Notes: generated from the letters alone by a model not told the origin. 64,000 bases of DNA from Bacillota bacterium (GCA_023444095.1 JAEZRP010000022.1:310001-374000), one strand, 5' to 3'. Positions 35,785-43,769 are shown, numbered from the stretch's first letter. Numbers and translations: made by a program.

Positions 35785-36866
35785 TCCATCTCGAACCCCC
35801 TTCCGTTCATGCGCACCTTGGAGCGGTAGCGCCCGCCGGAGGGCTCGCCGCGCTGCACCAGCACGCGCCCGCCCTTCCCGAACATCTCCACGGCGCGCGC
35901 GATGTCCGAAACGTCGGTGGTCTCGTCGTAGAGAAGGAGGGTGTCCGCGTCGTACTCCTCGCTGCCCTGGAGCCGCGATTCGAGCACATCCGGGTACACC
36001 GCGAAGCCGACCGCGCCGCCCTTCTTTCCCAGCTTCTCGATCAGCCGGTCGTAGCGCCCGCCGGAGAGCACGCAGTGGGCGACGCCGTCCGCGTAGCCCT
36101 TGAAGATCACCCCGCCGTAGTAGTCCATGTCGTTGATGATCGAAAAATCGACGGAGAGGTTCTCTCCCGCGCCGAAGGCCGCGAGGTCGGCCTGCAGGTT
36201 TTGAAGCTCCTTGAGCGCGGCGTCCGTCGCCGAATTGATGTTGAGCTGTTCGAGCGCGGGAAGGCGTTCGGCGAGGGGGCCGTAGCAGTCGATGAGCGCG
36301 AGGAGCCGCGCGGCCGCGCCCTCGTCCGCGATGAGCGCCCGAAGCTCGTGCGCGCTGCGCCTGCCGATCATTTCGAGCGCGCGGTTCGCGTCCTCCCCCG
36401 CGAGGCCCGCGTCCGCGAGCAGCGCCTCCACAAAGCCCATGTGCGAGATCGCAAGCTCCGTCTCCCCGCCGATGGCCGCGAGGCTCAACACCGCCATCCG
36501 CGTCACCTCGCAGAGGGCGTAGCGATCGATGACGCCGATGAGCTCGAGGCCCGCCTGCGTGATCTCCCGGAGCGCGCCCGTCTTTCTGCCCTGCCGGTAC
36601 ACGCTCTCGCGGTAGTACGCCTTGAGCGCCGCCGTCGGCTCCGCGGGCGCGTTCTTCGCGATGGAGAGGGTCACGTCGGGCTTGAGCGCCATCAGCCGCC
36701 CGTCCGGGCCGGTGAACGAGACGATGGGCTCCCCCCGCAGAAAGCTCCGGTAGCGCGCGTAAAAATCGTATTCCTCAAAGGTGCTGGTCTTGTAGCGCGC
36801 GTATCCGTACTTTTCGTACACGTCGCCCAGCTCCGCGAGAAGTCTGTCCTCGGCATACTGCCCCAT
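35778..36866 (-). CDS. hisZ: ATP phosphoribosyltransferase regulatory subunit
   Basis: 362 aa, HisRS-like paralogue without the anticodon-binding domain. Class II synthetase motif remnants are visible (YKTSTFEEYDFY, LKPDVTLSIAKN, REITQAGLELIG). It forms the hetero-octamer with short HisG and confers histidine feedback. Start at 36866 is preferred: GGAGG is 7 nt upstream; an ATG two codons earlier is too close to that site. First gene of the nine-gene operon. Confidence 0.93.
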   Translation of the reverse strand: MGQYAEDRLLAELGDVYEKYGYARYKTSTFEEYDFYARYRSFLRGEPIVSFTGPDGRLMALKPDVTLSIAKNAPAEPTAALKAYYRESVYRQGRKTGALREITQAGLELIGVIDRYALCEVTRMAVLSLAAIGGETELAISHMGFVEALLADAGLAGEDANRALEMIGRRSAHELRALIADEGAAARLLALIDCYGPLAERLPALEQLNINSATDAALKELQNLQADLAAFGAGENLSVDFSIINDMDYYGGVIFKGYADGVAHCVLSGGRYDRLIEKLGKKGGAVGFAVYPDVLESRLQGSEEYDADTLLLYDETTDVSDIARAVEMFGKGGRVLVQRGEPSGGRYRSKVRMNGRGFEMEC

Positions 36867-36893
36867 TTCCATCCCTCCGGGTCCGTTTTCCGC

Positions 36894-36922
36894 ATTCTAC
36901 CACGCTTTATCGCGGTAGTCAA
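36894..36922 (-). promoter_or_regulatory. his operon promoter with imperfect operator palindrome
   Basis: Minus strand TTGACT (36917-36922), 17-bp spacer, TAGAAT (36894-36899). A 22-bp imperfect palindrome (36897-36918; outer arms CTACC/GGTAG) fills the spacer and touches both boxes, fitting a repressor. The leader to hisZ is under 30 nt, which leaves no room for a T-box or attenuator. Confidence 0.72.
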
Positions 36923-36984
36923 GTAAAGTGTTAGCGCAGTAAACCGATCGGGTTGTGAAAATTCGCTCGCGCCCATCGGGACAT

Positions 36985-37015
36985 AAAAAAGACCCGGACG
37001 ATGAAAGTCCGGGTC
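36985..37015 (-). terminator. terminator of the YkvI-like gene
   Basis: Nine-base-pair stem GACCCGGAC (36991-36999) and GTCCGGGTC (37007-37015). On the minus strand it runs into TTTTTT (complement of 36985-36990). The stretch 37016-37143 holds nothing else that I recognise. Confidence 0.82.
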
Positions 37016-37143
37016 AAGAAGCAATGCGGATTGATCTCCCGCTCATTCGGAGCGCGCGCGGAATCGTCCGCTGGTGATGCTCTCCGCAAGCGGTTCCGGC
37101 TCCGAGCCTTCCGCCCCATGGGAGCGCGCCAAGAGAAATCCGT

Positions 37144-38238
37144 TCAGAGAGATCCGTCCTTGGTGGGGATTTTGGGAAACACCGTGATCATGGCGACGCT
37201 CTTTTTCCGCCGTTCGTAAAACGCGGCGAGCGCGCCCAGGGAAATGGCGCAGATCCAGCCGAGCATGGGATAGCCGACGCCGACGAGGCTTTTCAGCCCG
37301 GTCGTGCTCATGAGCGCGACGGCGGCGGCCGTCAGAAGCGCGCAGGCGGGGCGGCTGACGGCGCGCGAGAAGAGCGCCATGATCGAGCCGAGCGCGCAGG
37401 CGAGCACGGCGGCGCAGCCGACCCACATGACGTAGACGCAGACATAGTATCCGAAGACGCCCCAGCGCGCGGCGAGCACCACCGCGGGCAGATTGAGGCC
37501 CCAGAGATCGCGCCCGCCGCGCTGCAGCGCCCCGTTGAGAAGCGCCGCCATGACGGCGAGGATTCCGCCGCAGGCGAGCCCGAAGCGCACGGCGCGCAGC
37601 CCCTGCGAGCGCGCGGCGGCGACGCCGCCCACCATCGCTGCCTTGAGAAACGCGAACAGCGCGCCCAGCACGATCGCCACGGGGACGTTGCCGCGCATGT
37701 CAAACGTCGTTTCGGAAAGGTACGCCCCCGCGCGCGTCGGGCGCGGATCGAGGGCGAGCGCGAGGAAAAACAGCATGAACGCCGGGGTGATGACGACCCC
37801 GAGCGTCGCGAGCGGGCGCATGCCCCGGTAGGTGAGAAGCAGCGCGACCGCGAGCGCGAGCCCCGCCGAAACGAGGTGCGGCTGGCCCCCGTCCATGGCC
37901 AGCATGCCCAGCTCCCCCGCCGTCGAGAGCGCCACCGCGCCCATCATCAGCATCAAGAGCGCGTGGACGACCGCCATCGCGTCGCCGCAGCGGGCGTCGA
38001 GCTTCTTGTAGTAAATCCCCGGCAGGTTCCGCGCGCCCGTATCGATCGCGAAATGGCAGAGCATGCCCATCAGAACGCCGAAAAGCCCCGCCGCGACCGC
38101 GACCGCGATCCACGAGGCCCAGCCCGTCACCGCGAAAAAGCTCGCGACCTCGCGGCCGGAGGAAAACGCCGCGCCCGCGACCGCCGCGTTCACCGCGCAC
38201 GCCGCGACGAGCTCCTTTGGCAGCCTCTTCCCTTTCAT
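37144..38238 (-). CDS. YkvI-like polytopic membrane protein
   Basis: 364 aa, about ten to eleven membrane segments, APC-superfamily-like. The N-terminal AAFSSGREVASFFAVTG resembles the conserved glycine/serine unwound helix of the YkvI family. Function of the family is not established; an amino-acid or ion permease is possible. Start ATG at 38238 follows GGCGGTGG; GTG codons at 38244 and 38247 are alternatives. Monocistronic, ending in a strong terminator. Confidence 0.7.
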   Translation of the reverse strand: MKGKRLPKELVAACAVNAAVAGAAFSSGREVASFFAVTGWASWIAVAVAAGLFGVLMGMLCHFAIDTGARNLPGIYYKKLDARCGDAMAVVHALLMLMMGAVALSTAGELGMLAMDGGQPHLVSAGLALAVALLLTYRGMRPLATLGVVITPAFMLFFLALALDPRPTRAGAYLSETTFDMRGNVPVAIVLGALFAFLKAAMVGGVAAARSQGLRAVRFGLACGGILAVMAALLNGALQRGGRDLWGLNLPAVVLAARWGVFGYYVCVYVMWVGCAAVLACALGSIMALFSRAVSRPACALLTAAAVALMSTTGLKSLVGVGYPMLGWICAISLGALAAFYERRKKSVAMITVFPKIPTKDGSL

Positions 38239-38306
38239 CTTCACCACCGCCTTGCGTCACCAGTCTATGCGGAGCGCGCGGCCCCGCATGCGTGATTGAC
38301 GCGGCG

Positions 38307-38315
38307 TGTTATAAT
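38307..38315 (+). promoter_or_regulatory. extended -10 promoter for the serine hydrolase gene
   Basis: TGT followed by perfect TATAAT (38310-38315), an extended -10 without a clear -35 at normal spacing. It lies 20 bp upstream of the start codon. Confidence 0.5.
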
Positions 38316-38334
38316 GACCAAAGGGGGTGGCGGA

Positions 38335-39210
38335 ATGAATCTGAATCCATTCATGGAGGCGACGCGGGACAAAGGCATGCTCGGCGTCATGGCGATCCAG
38401 GACGGCGAGGTGATCGCCGAGGGCTACACGGCGGACAGGGACAGGCGCAACATCTACTCGGGCACGAAGTCCTTTACCTCGGCGGCGGTGGGGCTGGCCG
38501 TGCGGGAGGGGCTTCTCTCCCTCGACGAGCGGATCGTCGACTGCTTCCCGGACGAGGTTCCGGAAAGGCCGTCCGACAATCTGCTGCTTCTGCGGGTGCG
38601 CGACCTTCTGACCATGCAGATGGGCCACGACCGCGAATACCTCATGGGCTACGAGCGCCCGTTTCTGCAGTTCAACGACTGGCCGCGCTACGTGCTCCGG
38701 CAGGAGATCCCCGTGCGGCCCGGAACGGCGTTCTTCTACGACAACGCGCCGCCCTACCTCGCGGGCGTGCTCGTCGAGCGGCGCGCGGGCTGCGACCTCG
38801 CGGACTACCTGTACCCGCGGCTGTTTCTGCCGCTGGGGATTCCGAAGCCCACCTGGGAGCGCGACCCGGACGGGCACGCGTTCGGCGCGGGCGGGATGAT
38901 GCTGGCGCTGTGGGAATTCGCGCGCTTCGGCCAGCTCTACGCGCAGGGCGGCGTCTACCATGGCAGGCGGATTCTGGACGAGGCGTGGGTCCGGGAATCG
39001 GCGGAAAAGCACGCCGAGACGCGGGAGCACGGCTACGGCTACCTGTTCTTTCGCGGGCCGCATGGCTCCTTCAGCGCGAACGGAAAATACGGCCAGTTCT
39101 CCGTGATCTTCCCGGAGAAACGGGCCGTAATTGCCGCCGTGAGCGAGTCGCGCGACGGGGACGCGATCCGGAAGGGGATCTACGAGCTACTGTACCCGCA
39201 GCTTCATTAG
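38335..39210 (+). CDS. beta-lactamase-related serine hydrolase
   Basis: 291 aa, class C beta-lactamase/penicillin-binding-protein-like fold. Catalytic SxxK is SGTK (in NIYSGTKSFTSAAVG, near residue 41) and the YxN motif is YDN (in FFYDNAPPYLAG). No signal peptide or lipobox, so it is cytoplasmic and probably an esterase or peptidase rather than a resistance enzyme. Start at 38335 (MNLNPFMEATRDK) has AAAGGGGGTGG upstream; an in-frame ATG at 38296 has none. Confidence 0.83.
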   Translation: MNLNPFMEATRDKGMLGVMAIQDGEVIAEGYTADRDRRNIYSGTKSFTSAAVGLAVREGLLSLDERIVDCFPDEVPERPSDNLLLLRVRDLLTMQMGHDREYLMGYERPFLQFNDWPRYVLRQEIPVRPGTAFFYDNAPPYLAGVLVERRAGCDLADYLYPRLFLPLGIPKPTWERDPDGHAFGAGGMMLALWEFARFGQLYAQGGVYHGRRILDEAWVRESAEKHAETREHGYGYLFFRGPHGSFSANGKYGQFSVIFPEKRAVIAAVSESRDGDAIRKGIYELLYPQLH

Positions 39211-39214
39211 CCCG

Positions 39215-40051
39215 TCAGTCCTCCGGCTTGTACTTGTCGTCGAGCATGCTCATGCCGTACGCGAGCGCCGCGCCCGCGAGGCAGGAGAGAAGGCTGTAGA
39301 CGCCGCCGATGGCGAGATAGTTGAAATCAAACGGCACGATGGCGAGCGTGGAGGCGAACACCACGCCGAGGATGATGTGATAAAGCGAGGCGTACGCGCG
39401 CGCGAAGATGAAGTTCATGAGCTTCGAGAGGAGAAGCACGCACGCCACGACGCCGAGGAACAAAGGCACGATCACGCCGAAGTTCAGATCCTTGATGCCG
39501 CCCGACATCGGCTCGTAGAGGTTCATATAGAGAAGAAGGTTCGAGGGGCTGAGGCCCGGCACGATGATGCCCAGCCCGATGAGGAAGCCCGCGAGCAGCC
39601 AGGTAAACAGGTTCTCGGGAAGGTTCGCGAACCGGGTGTTCGCGAGGAGCTTCAGGAGGAAGTACGCGAGGGCCGTCACGACGAGCATGAGCGCGACGTG
39701 AAATGCCTTCCTGCCCTGCTTGCCCGATTGTTTCAGGAGCGCGGGCACCATGCCGACCACGCAGCCGATGAAGAACCAGGTGGAATAGGTGGCGGCGTTT
39801 CCGAGCATGTAGCTCACGACGAACGAGAAGCCGAAGATGCCCGCGCAAGCGCCGAGGCCCACGGGGAGGAAGAAGAGCACGTTTTTCCGAAAATCCTTTG
39901 TGATGTTCGAGAGGAAGGAAATGATCCTCTCGTAGATGCCAAAGACGGCCGCCAGCGCGCCCCCGCTCACGCCGGGCAGGATAAACCCGCTCCCGATGAA
40001 GATTCCCTTGACGAAGCGCAGGATCCAGTCCGCCCGCTTTTTGACGTTCAT
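39215..40051 (-). CDS. DUF368 / PopT-type polyprenyl-phosphate transporter
   Basis: 278 aa, about eight membrane segments. The family signature GFILPGVSGGALAAVFGIYERII is near the N-terminus, with an internally repeated counterpart GLGIIVPGLSPSNLLLYMNLY. DUF368 proteins have been described as carriers that recycle undecaprenyl phosphate across the membrane for cell-wall synthesis (established for some homologues). Start at 40051 has GGAGG 8 nt upstream; a longer frame to 40126 lacks one. Confidence 0.82.
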   Translation of the reverse strand: MNVKKRADWILRFVKGIFIGSGFILPGVSGGALAAVFGIYERIISFLSNITKDFRKNVLFFLPVGLGACAGIFGFSFVVSYMLGNAATYSTWFFIGCVVGMVPALLKQSGKQGRKAFHVALMLVVTALAYFLLKLLANTRFANLPENLFTWLLAGFLIGLGIIVPGLSPSNLLLYMNLYEPMSGGIKDLNFGVIVPLFLGVVACVLLLSKLMNFIFARAYASLYHIILGVVFASTLAIVPFDFNYLAIGGVYSLLSCLAGAALAYGMSMLDDKYKPED

Positions 40052-40130
40052 CCGCTTGTCCTCCCAAACGATATCCGTTTTTACTGATTCGACGCGCGAA
40101 TCGCTTTTCCTGCCGCGCGAAACCATAACG

Positions 40131-40160
40131 TTGACCGATCCAAAGCATCGGTGGTATCAT
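40131..40160 (+). promoter_or_regulatory. promoter of the VOC-phosphatase pair
   Basis: TTGACC (40131-40136), 18-bp spacer, TATCAT (40155-40160), 33 bp upstream of the start codon. Confidence 0.55.
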
Positions 40161-40193
40161 ATGGTGGCATACAATCAAATGGAGGGAACTACA

Positions 40194-40553
40194 ATGAAGT
40201 TTCTATGGTGCACGATTCAGGTGAAGGATCTCGCGGCGTCGGTGGCATTTTACAGGGAGATCGTCGGGCTCGATGTCATGCGGCAGATGGACGGCCCGAA
40301 CGGTCCGCGCATCGTCTTTCTCGGGAGCGAGGGAAGCCAGGTCGAGCTGATCCAGTCGGCGAGCGACGCGATCGAGATCGGGAAGGACATCTCGCTCGGG
40401 TTCGAGGTCGCGTCCATCGAGGAGAAGATGGCGTTCCTTTCGGCGAAGGGAATCCCCGTCGCGGCGGGGCCGTTCCAGCCGAACCCGCACGTGAAATTCT
40501 TCTACATCCTCGACCCGAACGGGCTGAAGATCCAGTTCGTCGAGCACGCCTGA
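40194..40553 (+). CDS. VOC (glyoxalase/bleomycin-resistance superfamily) protein
   Basis: 119 aa with the two beta-alpha-beta-beta-beta modules of the vicinal-oxygen-chelate fold: VKDLAASVAFYREIVGLDV in the first half and FFYILDPNGLKIQFVEH at the end. The pattern of lyase-type metal ligands (Q, E, E) is partly visible. Start at 40194 follows GGAGGG; a long upstream open frame is an artefact. Substrate unknown. Only 3 nt separate it from the phosphatase gene. Confidence 0.82.
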   Translation: MKFLWCTIQVKDLAASVAFYREIVGLDVMRQMDGPNGPRIVFLGSEGSQVELIQSASDAIEIGKDISLGFEVASIEEKMAFLSAKGIPVAAGPFQPNPHVKFFYILDPNGLKIQFVEHA

Positions 40554-40556
40554 GAA

Positions 40557-41171
40557 ATGGAATTCTATCTCATCCGCCACGGCGAGACGCCCCTGCGCTC
40601 CGCCGCGAACTACAACGCGCAGAAGCGCACGGCGGACCCGCCGCTGACCGCGAAGGGCGTCGAACAGGCGCGGCTTCTTTCCCTGCGTCTCGCGGACGTC
40701 GCGTTCGACCGGATCGTGGCGAGCGACCTCGTCCGCGCGACGCACACGGCGGCGATCCTCGCGGAGCATCGGCGCTGCGCGGTAAAGACCGATCCCCGGC
40801 TGCGAGAGATCGACATGGGCGAGTTGTACCACAGGGTGTGGGCGGACTTTCCGGCCCAGCGCGCGGAATTTCTGAAGCACGAGCGGGACGTGCCCTACCC
40901 CGGCGGGGAGTGCGGCGCGGACGTCTGGAAGCGGGCGTCCGCGTGCCTCGAAGACTTGCGCAAGGCGGGCGGGAGCCGGATCGCCGTCGTCTGCCACGGC
41001 GGGACGATCCGCGCGCTGGTCTGCGGCATCCTGCGCATTCCGCAACAGAGGCGGTTCTTCTTCGGCGATCCGCCGATCAACTGCTCGATTTCCATCGTGC
41101 GGATGAAGGACGGCGAGGCGCACCTTCACACGTTCAACGATTACGCGCACCTTGGAAACTTGTGCGAATAA
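40557..41171 (+). CDS. histidine phosphatase family protein
   Basis: 204 aa, phosphoglycerate-mutase-like. Catalytic RHGE in MEFYLIRHGETPLRS, the second-site SDLVRATHTAAIL, EIDMGELYH and CHGGTIRALVCGILR. Fits small-molecule phosphatases of the CobC/PhoE/GpmB type. Cotranscribed with the VOC gene. Substrate not readable. Confidence 0.87.
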   Translation: MEFYLIRHGETPLRSAANYNAQKRTADPPLTAKGVEQARLLSLRLADVAFDRIVASDLVRATHTAAILAEHRRCAVKTDPRLREIDMGELYHRVWADFPAQRAEFLKHERDVPYPGGECGADVWKRASACLEDLRKAGGSRIAVVCHGGTIRALVCGILRIPQQRRFFFGDPPINCSISIVRMKDGEAHLHTFNDYAHLGNLCE

Positions 41172-41211
41172 AAACGATCCATTCGATGGAAAGATTGACA
41201 GAGGGTCCATC

Positions 41212-41240
41212 TTTACATCATATCCGGGATATGATATAAT
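41212..41240 (+). promoter_or_regulatory. smpB promoter with perfect palindrome in the spacer
   Basis: TTTACA (41212-41217), 17-bp spacer, TATAAT (41235-41240). The spacer is almost entirely a palindrome: arms ATCATATCC (41217-41225) and GGATATGAT (41227-41235) around one G. This is a classic repressor position. I do not recognise it as CtsR, HrcA or LexA. Confidence 0.72.
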
Positions 41241-41272
41241 GATCGTCCAGAGGAACGGGGGGAGGGTGCGGC

Positions 41273-41734
41273 ATGCGGCAGACGGACGTCAAGCGGATCG
41301 CGGAAAACCGGCGCGCGCGGCACGACTACTTCATCCTCGAGACCTGGGAGGCGGGCATCGAACTGAAGGGCACGGAGGTCAAATCCATGCGCCTTGGAAG
41401 GTGCAACCTCAAGGACAGCTACGCGGCCGTGCAGAACGGCCAGATCTACGTGCAGAACATGCACATCAGCCCCTACGAGAAGGGCAGCTTCTCGAACACC
41501 AACCCGCTTCGGCCCAAGCGCCTTCTCATGCACAAGAATGAGATCAGGAGCCTCAACGCCGACGTGATGCAGAAGGGATTTTCCATCATCCCCCTGCAGG
41601 TGTACCTGAAGGATGGAAAGATGAAGATGGAGATCGGGCTTTGCAAGGGCAAGAAGCTCTATGACAAGCGCGACGACATGGCCAAGCGCGACACCGACCG
41701 GGACATCGAGCGCGCCTTCGCGGACAGAGGGTAG
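41273..41734 (+). CDS. smpB: SsrA-binding protein
   Basis: 153 aa, partner of tmRNA in trans-translation. Conserved NRRARHDYFILETWEAGIEL, GTEVKSMRLGRCNLKDSY and the C-terminal tail GKKLYDKRDDMAKRDTDRDI are present. Ribosome site GGGGAGGG. Encoded 9 nt before the tmRNA gene; probably one transcript. Confidence 0.97.
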   Translation: MRQTDVKRIAENRRARHDYFILETWEAGIELKGTEVKSMRLGRCNLKDSYAAVQNGQIYVQNMHISPYEKGSFSNTNPLRPKRLLMHKNEIRSLNADVMQKGFSIIPLQVYLKDGKMKMEIGLCKGKKLYDKRDDMAKRDTDRDIERAFADRG

Positions 41735-41743
41735 GCTCCACAT

Positions 41744-42092
41744 GGGGGTGTACTGGTTTCGACGGGGGTTCGGAGGACTTGAGTAGCGAGCGGCGGCCCT
41801 GTACCGCCCAACAACGGGAACAAAAACGAACTGACAACTACGAAAACGTAGCTTTCGCGGCTTAGTCCGTGAACGTCGACCCTAAGCCTCCTGCGGCGTA
41901 GGCAATCGGCGTCGCAAATGCAGGGAACCAGTCCGCTTAAGCTTTGCGGCGGGCGGGATTTTATGAAGCTACTGAAGCCGGAACGCCGTCCATGGCGGCC
42001 CGGTGGAGGGAATGTCAAAACGTGGACTGCGCTCGGAGAAGCTCTTGCCGTCTGGCTTTCGGACTGGGGTTCGACTCCCCACACCTCCACCA
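41744..42092 (+). ncRNA. ssrA: tmRNA (transfer-messenger RNA)
   Basis: 349 nt. The 5' end GGGGGTGTACTGG pairs with CACCTCC before the terminal ACCA, forming the acceptor stem. The T-arm GGGGTTCGACTCCCC is intact. The tag reading frame ends DNYENVAFAA with a TAG stop at 41863-41865; the exact resume codon is not certain. It rescues stalled ribosomes with SmpB. A second copy of its last about 137 nt lies at 43633-43769, showing use as an integration site. Confidence 0.96.
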
Positions 42093-42095
42093 AAG

Positions 42096-42143
42096 AACCC
42101 ACCGTCAATTGATAAAAATCAGTTGACGGTGGGTTTATTTTAT
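42096..42143 (+). terminator. terminator after ssrA
   Basis: Thirteen-base-pair stem AACCCACCGTCAA (42096-42108) with TTGACGGTGGGTT (42123-42135), followed by TATTTTAT. Sequence unrelated to the terminator behind the second ssrA 3' copy. Confidence 0.85.
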
Positions 42144-42186
42144 GGCAGAATGGTGTTACAGAGTGTTTATACTATAGGAGATAAAA

Positions 42187-42897
42187 ATGAATCAAACAGG
42201 TATTGACTGGACGGATGCAAAAACGAACTTAAAACTTGAAGAGACTCTTTATTTCTACACAAGAAACGATTATCTACTCATTAATAACTTGCTTGTCGGA
42301 AATATTGATTTTATGTGGGAAGTTGCCAATGTTGTGATTAATGATAACGTAGGTGTGCTTAGAGAGCATTATAACGGTGAGAGACCGCCGTTTGACGATA
42401 AAACCATTGCGTGGCTCAAAAAGCGGATATGGGAAAAGCTTGACAATAAGGCAAAAGCGGAAATACTAGAAATCGCCAAAAGTGATATTATGAATATTCT
42501 GAACGCGATGAAGCCGACAAAAAATAGCATTACACTCTACAGAATCATAATAATTGACGACGAAGGTTCTCGACGGCCTTATACAAAATCCCTGAGTTAC
42601 AACATTGGTGATATTATAGAGTTTAAGCATATTTCATCAACGTGTATGAATTCGGGTTATGAAGAAAGCACAGGTCAGGAAGAAAAAACGGATTATGAGT
42701 TTTACAGATATGAGATAATCATTCCCGAAAACGGATTTGTTTTAGAGCTTGACCCGCTTTGTCAGGAAAACGAGGTCCTTCTGCCGCCAATGAAGTGTAA
42801 AATTACAAATATACGTCGTGACAGCGGCAATGATAAGTGCAGGGGGGTAGTCGAGTTGGAGTATATGGAAAGACTACCTGTAGATATTTTTGAATAG
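42187..42897 (+). CDS. putative R-S-E class ADP-ribosyltransferase (AT-rich island gene)
   Basis: 236 aa, far more AT-rich than its surroundings. The C-terminal half (about 110-225) shows the ordered motif set of R-S-E mono-ADP-ribosyltransferases: an Arg on the first core strand (ITLYRIII, R119), an STS-like motif (HISSTCMN, 151-153, last Ser replaced by Cys), a strand YEIIIPENG, and an ExE-type loop QENEVLLPP (E194, E196), with VLLPP as in C3/VIP2-type toxins. The N-terminal 105 residues look helical. No signal peptide. Intracellular toxin, antiphage effector or phage-borne modifier are all possible. Family call rests on motifs only. Confidence 0.62.
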   Translation: MNQTGIDWTDAKTNLKLEETLYFYTRNDYLLINNLLVGNIDFMWEVANVVINDNVGVLREHYNGERPPFDDKTIAWLKKRIWEKLDNKAKAEILEIAKSDIMNILNAMKPTKNSITLYRIIIIDDEGSRRPYTKSLSYNIGDIIEFKHISSTCMNSGYEESTGQEEKTDYEFYRYEIIIPENGFVLELDPLCQENEVLLPPMKCKITNIRRDSGNDKCRGVVELEYMERLPVDIFE

Positions 42898-42949
42898 TAG
42901 CCCCGCGGCATAAGCATTTTCAGCAATTACAGACATACCGAGGTCGAAA

Positions 42950-43360
42950 ATGCGAGAGGTGGGTTCGCGCTTGGCAGACAAACTTATTTTTGATGAACTG
43001 GCGTTTTTTGCAAAGGTGAAACAAAGACCTGGTATGTATTTAGGTAAGAAATCACTCCTCAGCTTAAGAGATCAGTTGTTTGGCATGACATTTGCATTCA
43101 GTGCATGTGGCCATCCTGACGCGCTGTACTATTTCACGACTTTTATAGAAACATACAATAAACAGCTTCTCGAGCTGGACGGAAATGGATATGCCTGCTG
43201 GTGGAATCATCTAATATACACCAGTGGAAACTGTGATAACCTTGCGTTCGATGCATTTTATACAAATTTTGAATCATACTTAAAAAGGGAGTATCAGCTT
43301 ACCCTGCCGACAGAATTTTCAAGCAAAGCGAAGAAAGAGAATGAAACGGGGAGAGGCTAG
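42950..43360 (+). CDS. small protein of unknown function, possible partner of the ART-like gene
   Basis: 136 aa, AT-rich. Recognisable only by the phrase FFAKVKQRPGMYLGKKSLLSLRDQLFGM near the N-terminus, a pattern I associate with small uncharacterised bacterial proteins; the resemblance to the GyrB RPGMYIG motif is short and probably coincidental. No membrane segment or signal peptide. Start ATG at 42950 follows GAGGT; TTG at 42971 with GAGGTGGG upstream is an alternative. Position directly after the ADP-ribosyltransferase-like gene makes an immunity or antitoxin role worth testing (inference). Confidence 0.6.
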   Translation: MREVGSRLADKLIFDELAFFAKVKQRPGMYLGKKSLLSLRDQLFGMTFAFSACGHPDALYYFTTFIETYNKQLLELDGNGYACWWNHLIYTSGNCDNLAFDAFYTNFESYLKREYQLTLPTEFSSKAKKENETGRG

Positions 43361-43444
43361 CGCTTACCCCGGGGTAGCATCAGTATCTCCGGTTCATCAC
43401 CAAGGTGAGACTGCATCAAATTCTATGTCCAGAGTTACACCGAA

Positions 43445-43480
43445 AACCCCTTGATTTGATTGAGAAATCAAGGGGTTTTG
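43445..43480 (+). terminator. terminator after the island gene pair
   Basis: Thirteen-base-pair stem AACCCCTTGATTT (43445-43457) and AAATCAAGGGGTT (43465-43477) followed by TTG. Nearly the same sequence, including the trailing TTTGTCATGC, recurs at 43774 after the ssrA copy. The stretch 43361-43444 holds nothing recognisable. Confidence 0.75.
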
Positions 43481-43539
43481 TCATGCTCAAATGGGCGTAT
43501 CATGCTGCCTATCAAAGTCGGCGTGCCGTCTTCGCCTCT

Positions 43540-43626
43540 TTCTCCCCCCTCTCGCCACGGTAGTAGGACCTTGTTCCACATTGCGAAGAATTCTCTCGGC
43601 CCGACGGAGATCGCGATCGTATTCCT
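43540..43626 (-). pseudogene. fragment of a phage holin gene (scar 1)
   Basis: Minus-strand reading gives NTIAISVGPREFFAMWNKVL followed by LPWREGGE, which aligns with the C-terminal end of the intact holin at 52132-52353 (ATAISVGSAAFSAVWNGVLQ then PWLKGGEAA). Only the last about 28 codons are left, and the frame runs on past the normal stop. It abuts the second ssrA 3' end within about 10 nt, so it looks like the end of a deleted prophage next to its attachment site. Confidence 0.72.
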
Positions 43627-43632
43627 TGCGTG

Positions 43633-43769
43633 GGATTTCGGAAAGAGACTGAAGGCGGAACGCCGTCCATGACGGCCCGGTGGAGGGAATGTCAAAACGT
43701 GGACTGCGCTCGGAGAAGCTCTTGCCGTCTGGCTTTCGGACTGGGGTTCGACTCTCCACACCTCCACCA
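43633..43769 (+). repeat. second copy of the ssrA 3' end (attachment-site duplication)
   Basis: From GGGATTT (43633) to the terminal CCA (43767-43769) this repeats ssrA 3' sequence of 41957-42092. The last about 120 nt are almost identical, differing at a few positions (one breaks a T-arm pair). No 5' half is present, so it is not a functional tmRNA. Large 3'-end duplications of this kind are the footprint of elements that integrate into ssrA and restore it. Confidence 0.9.
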
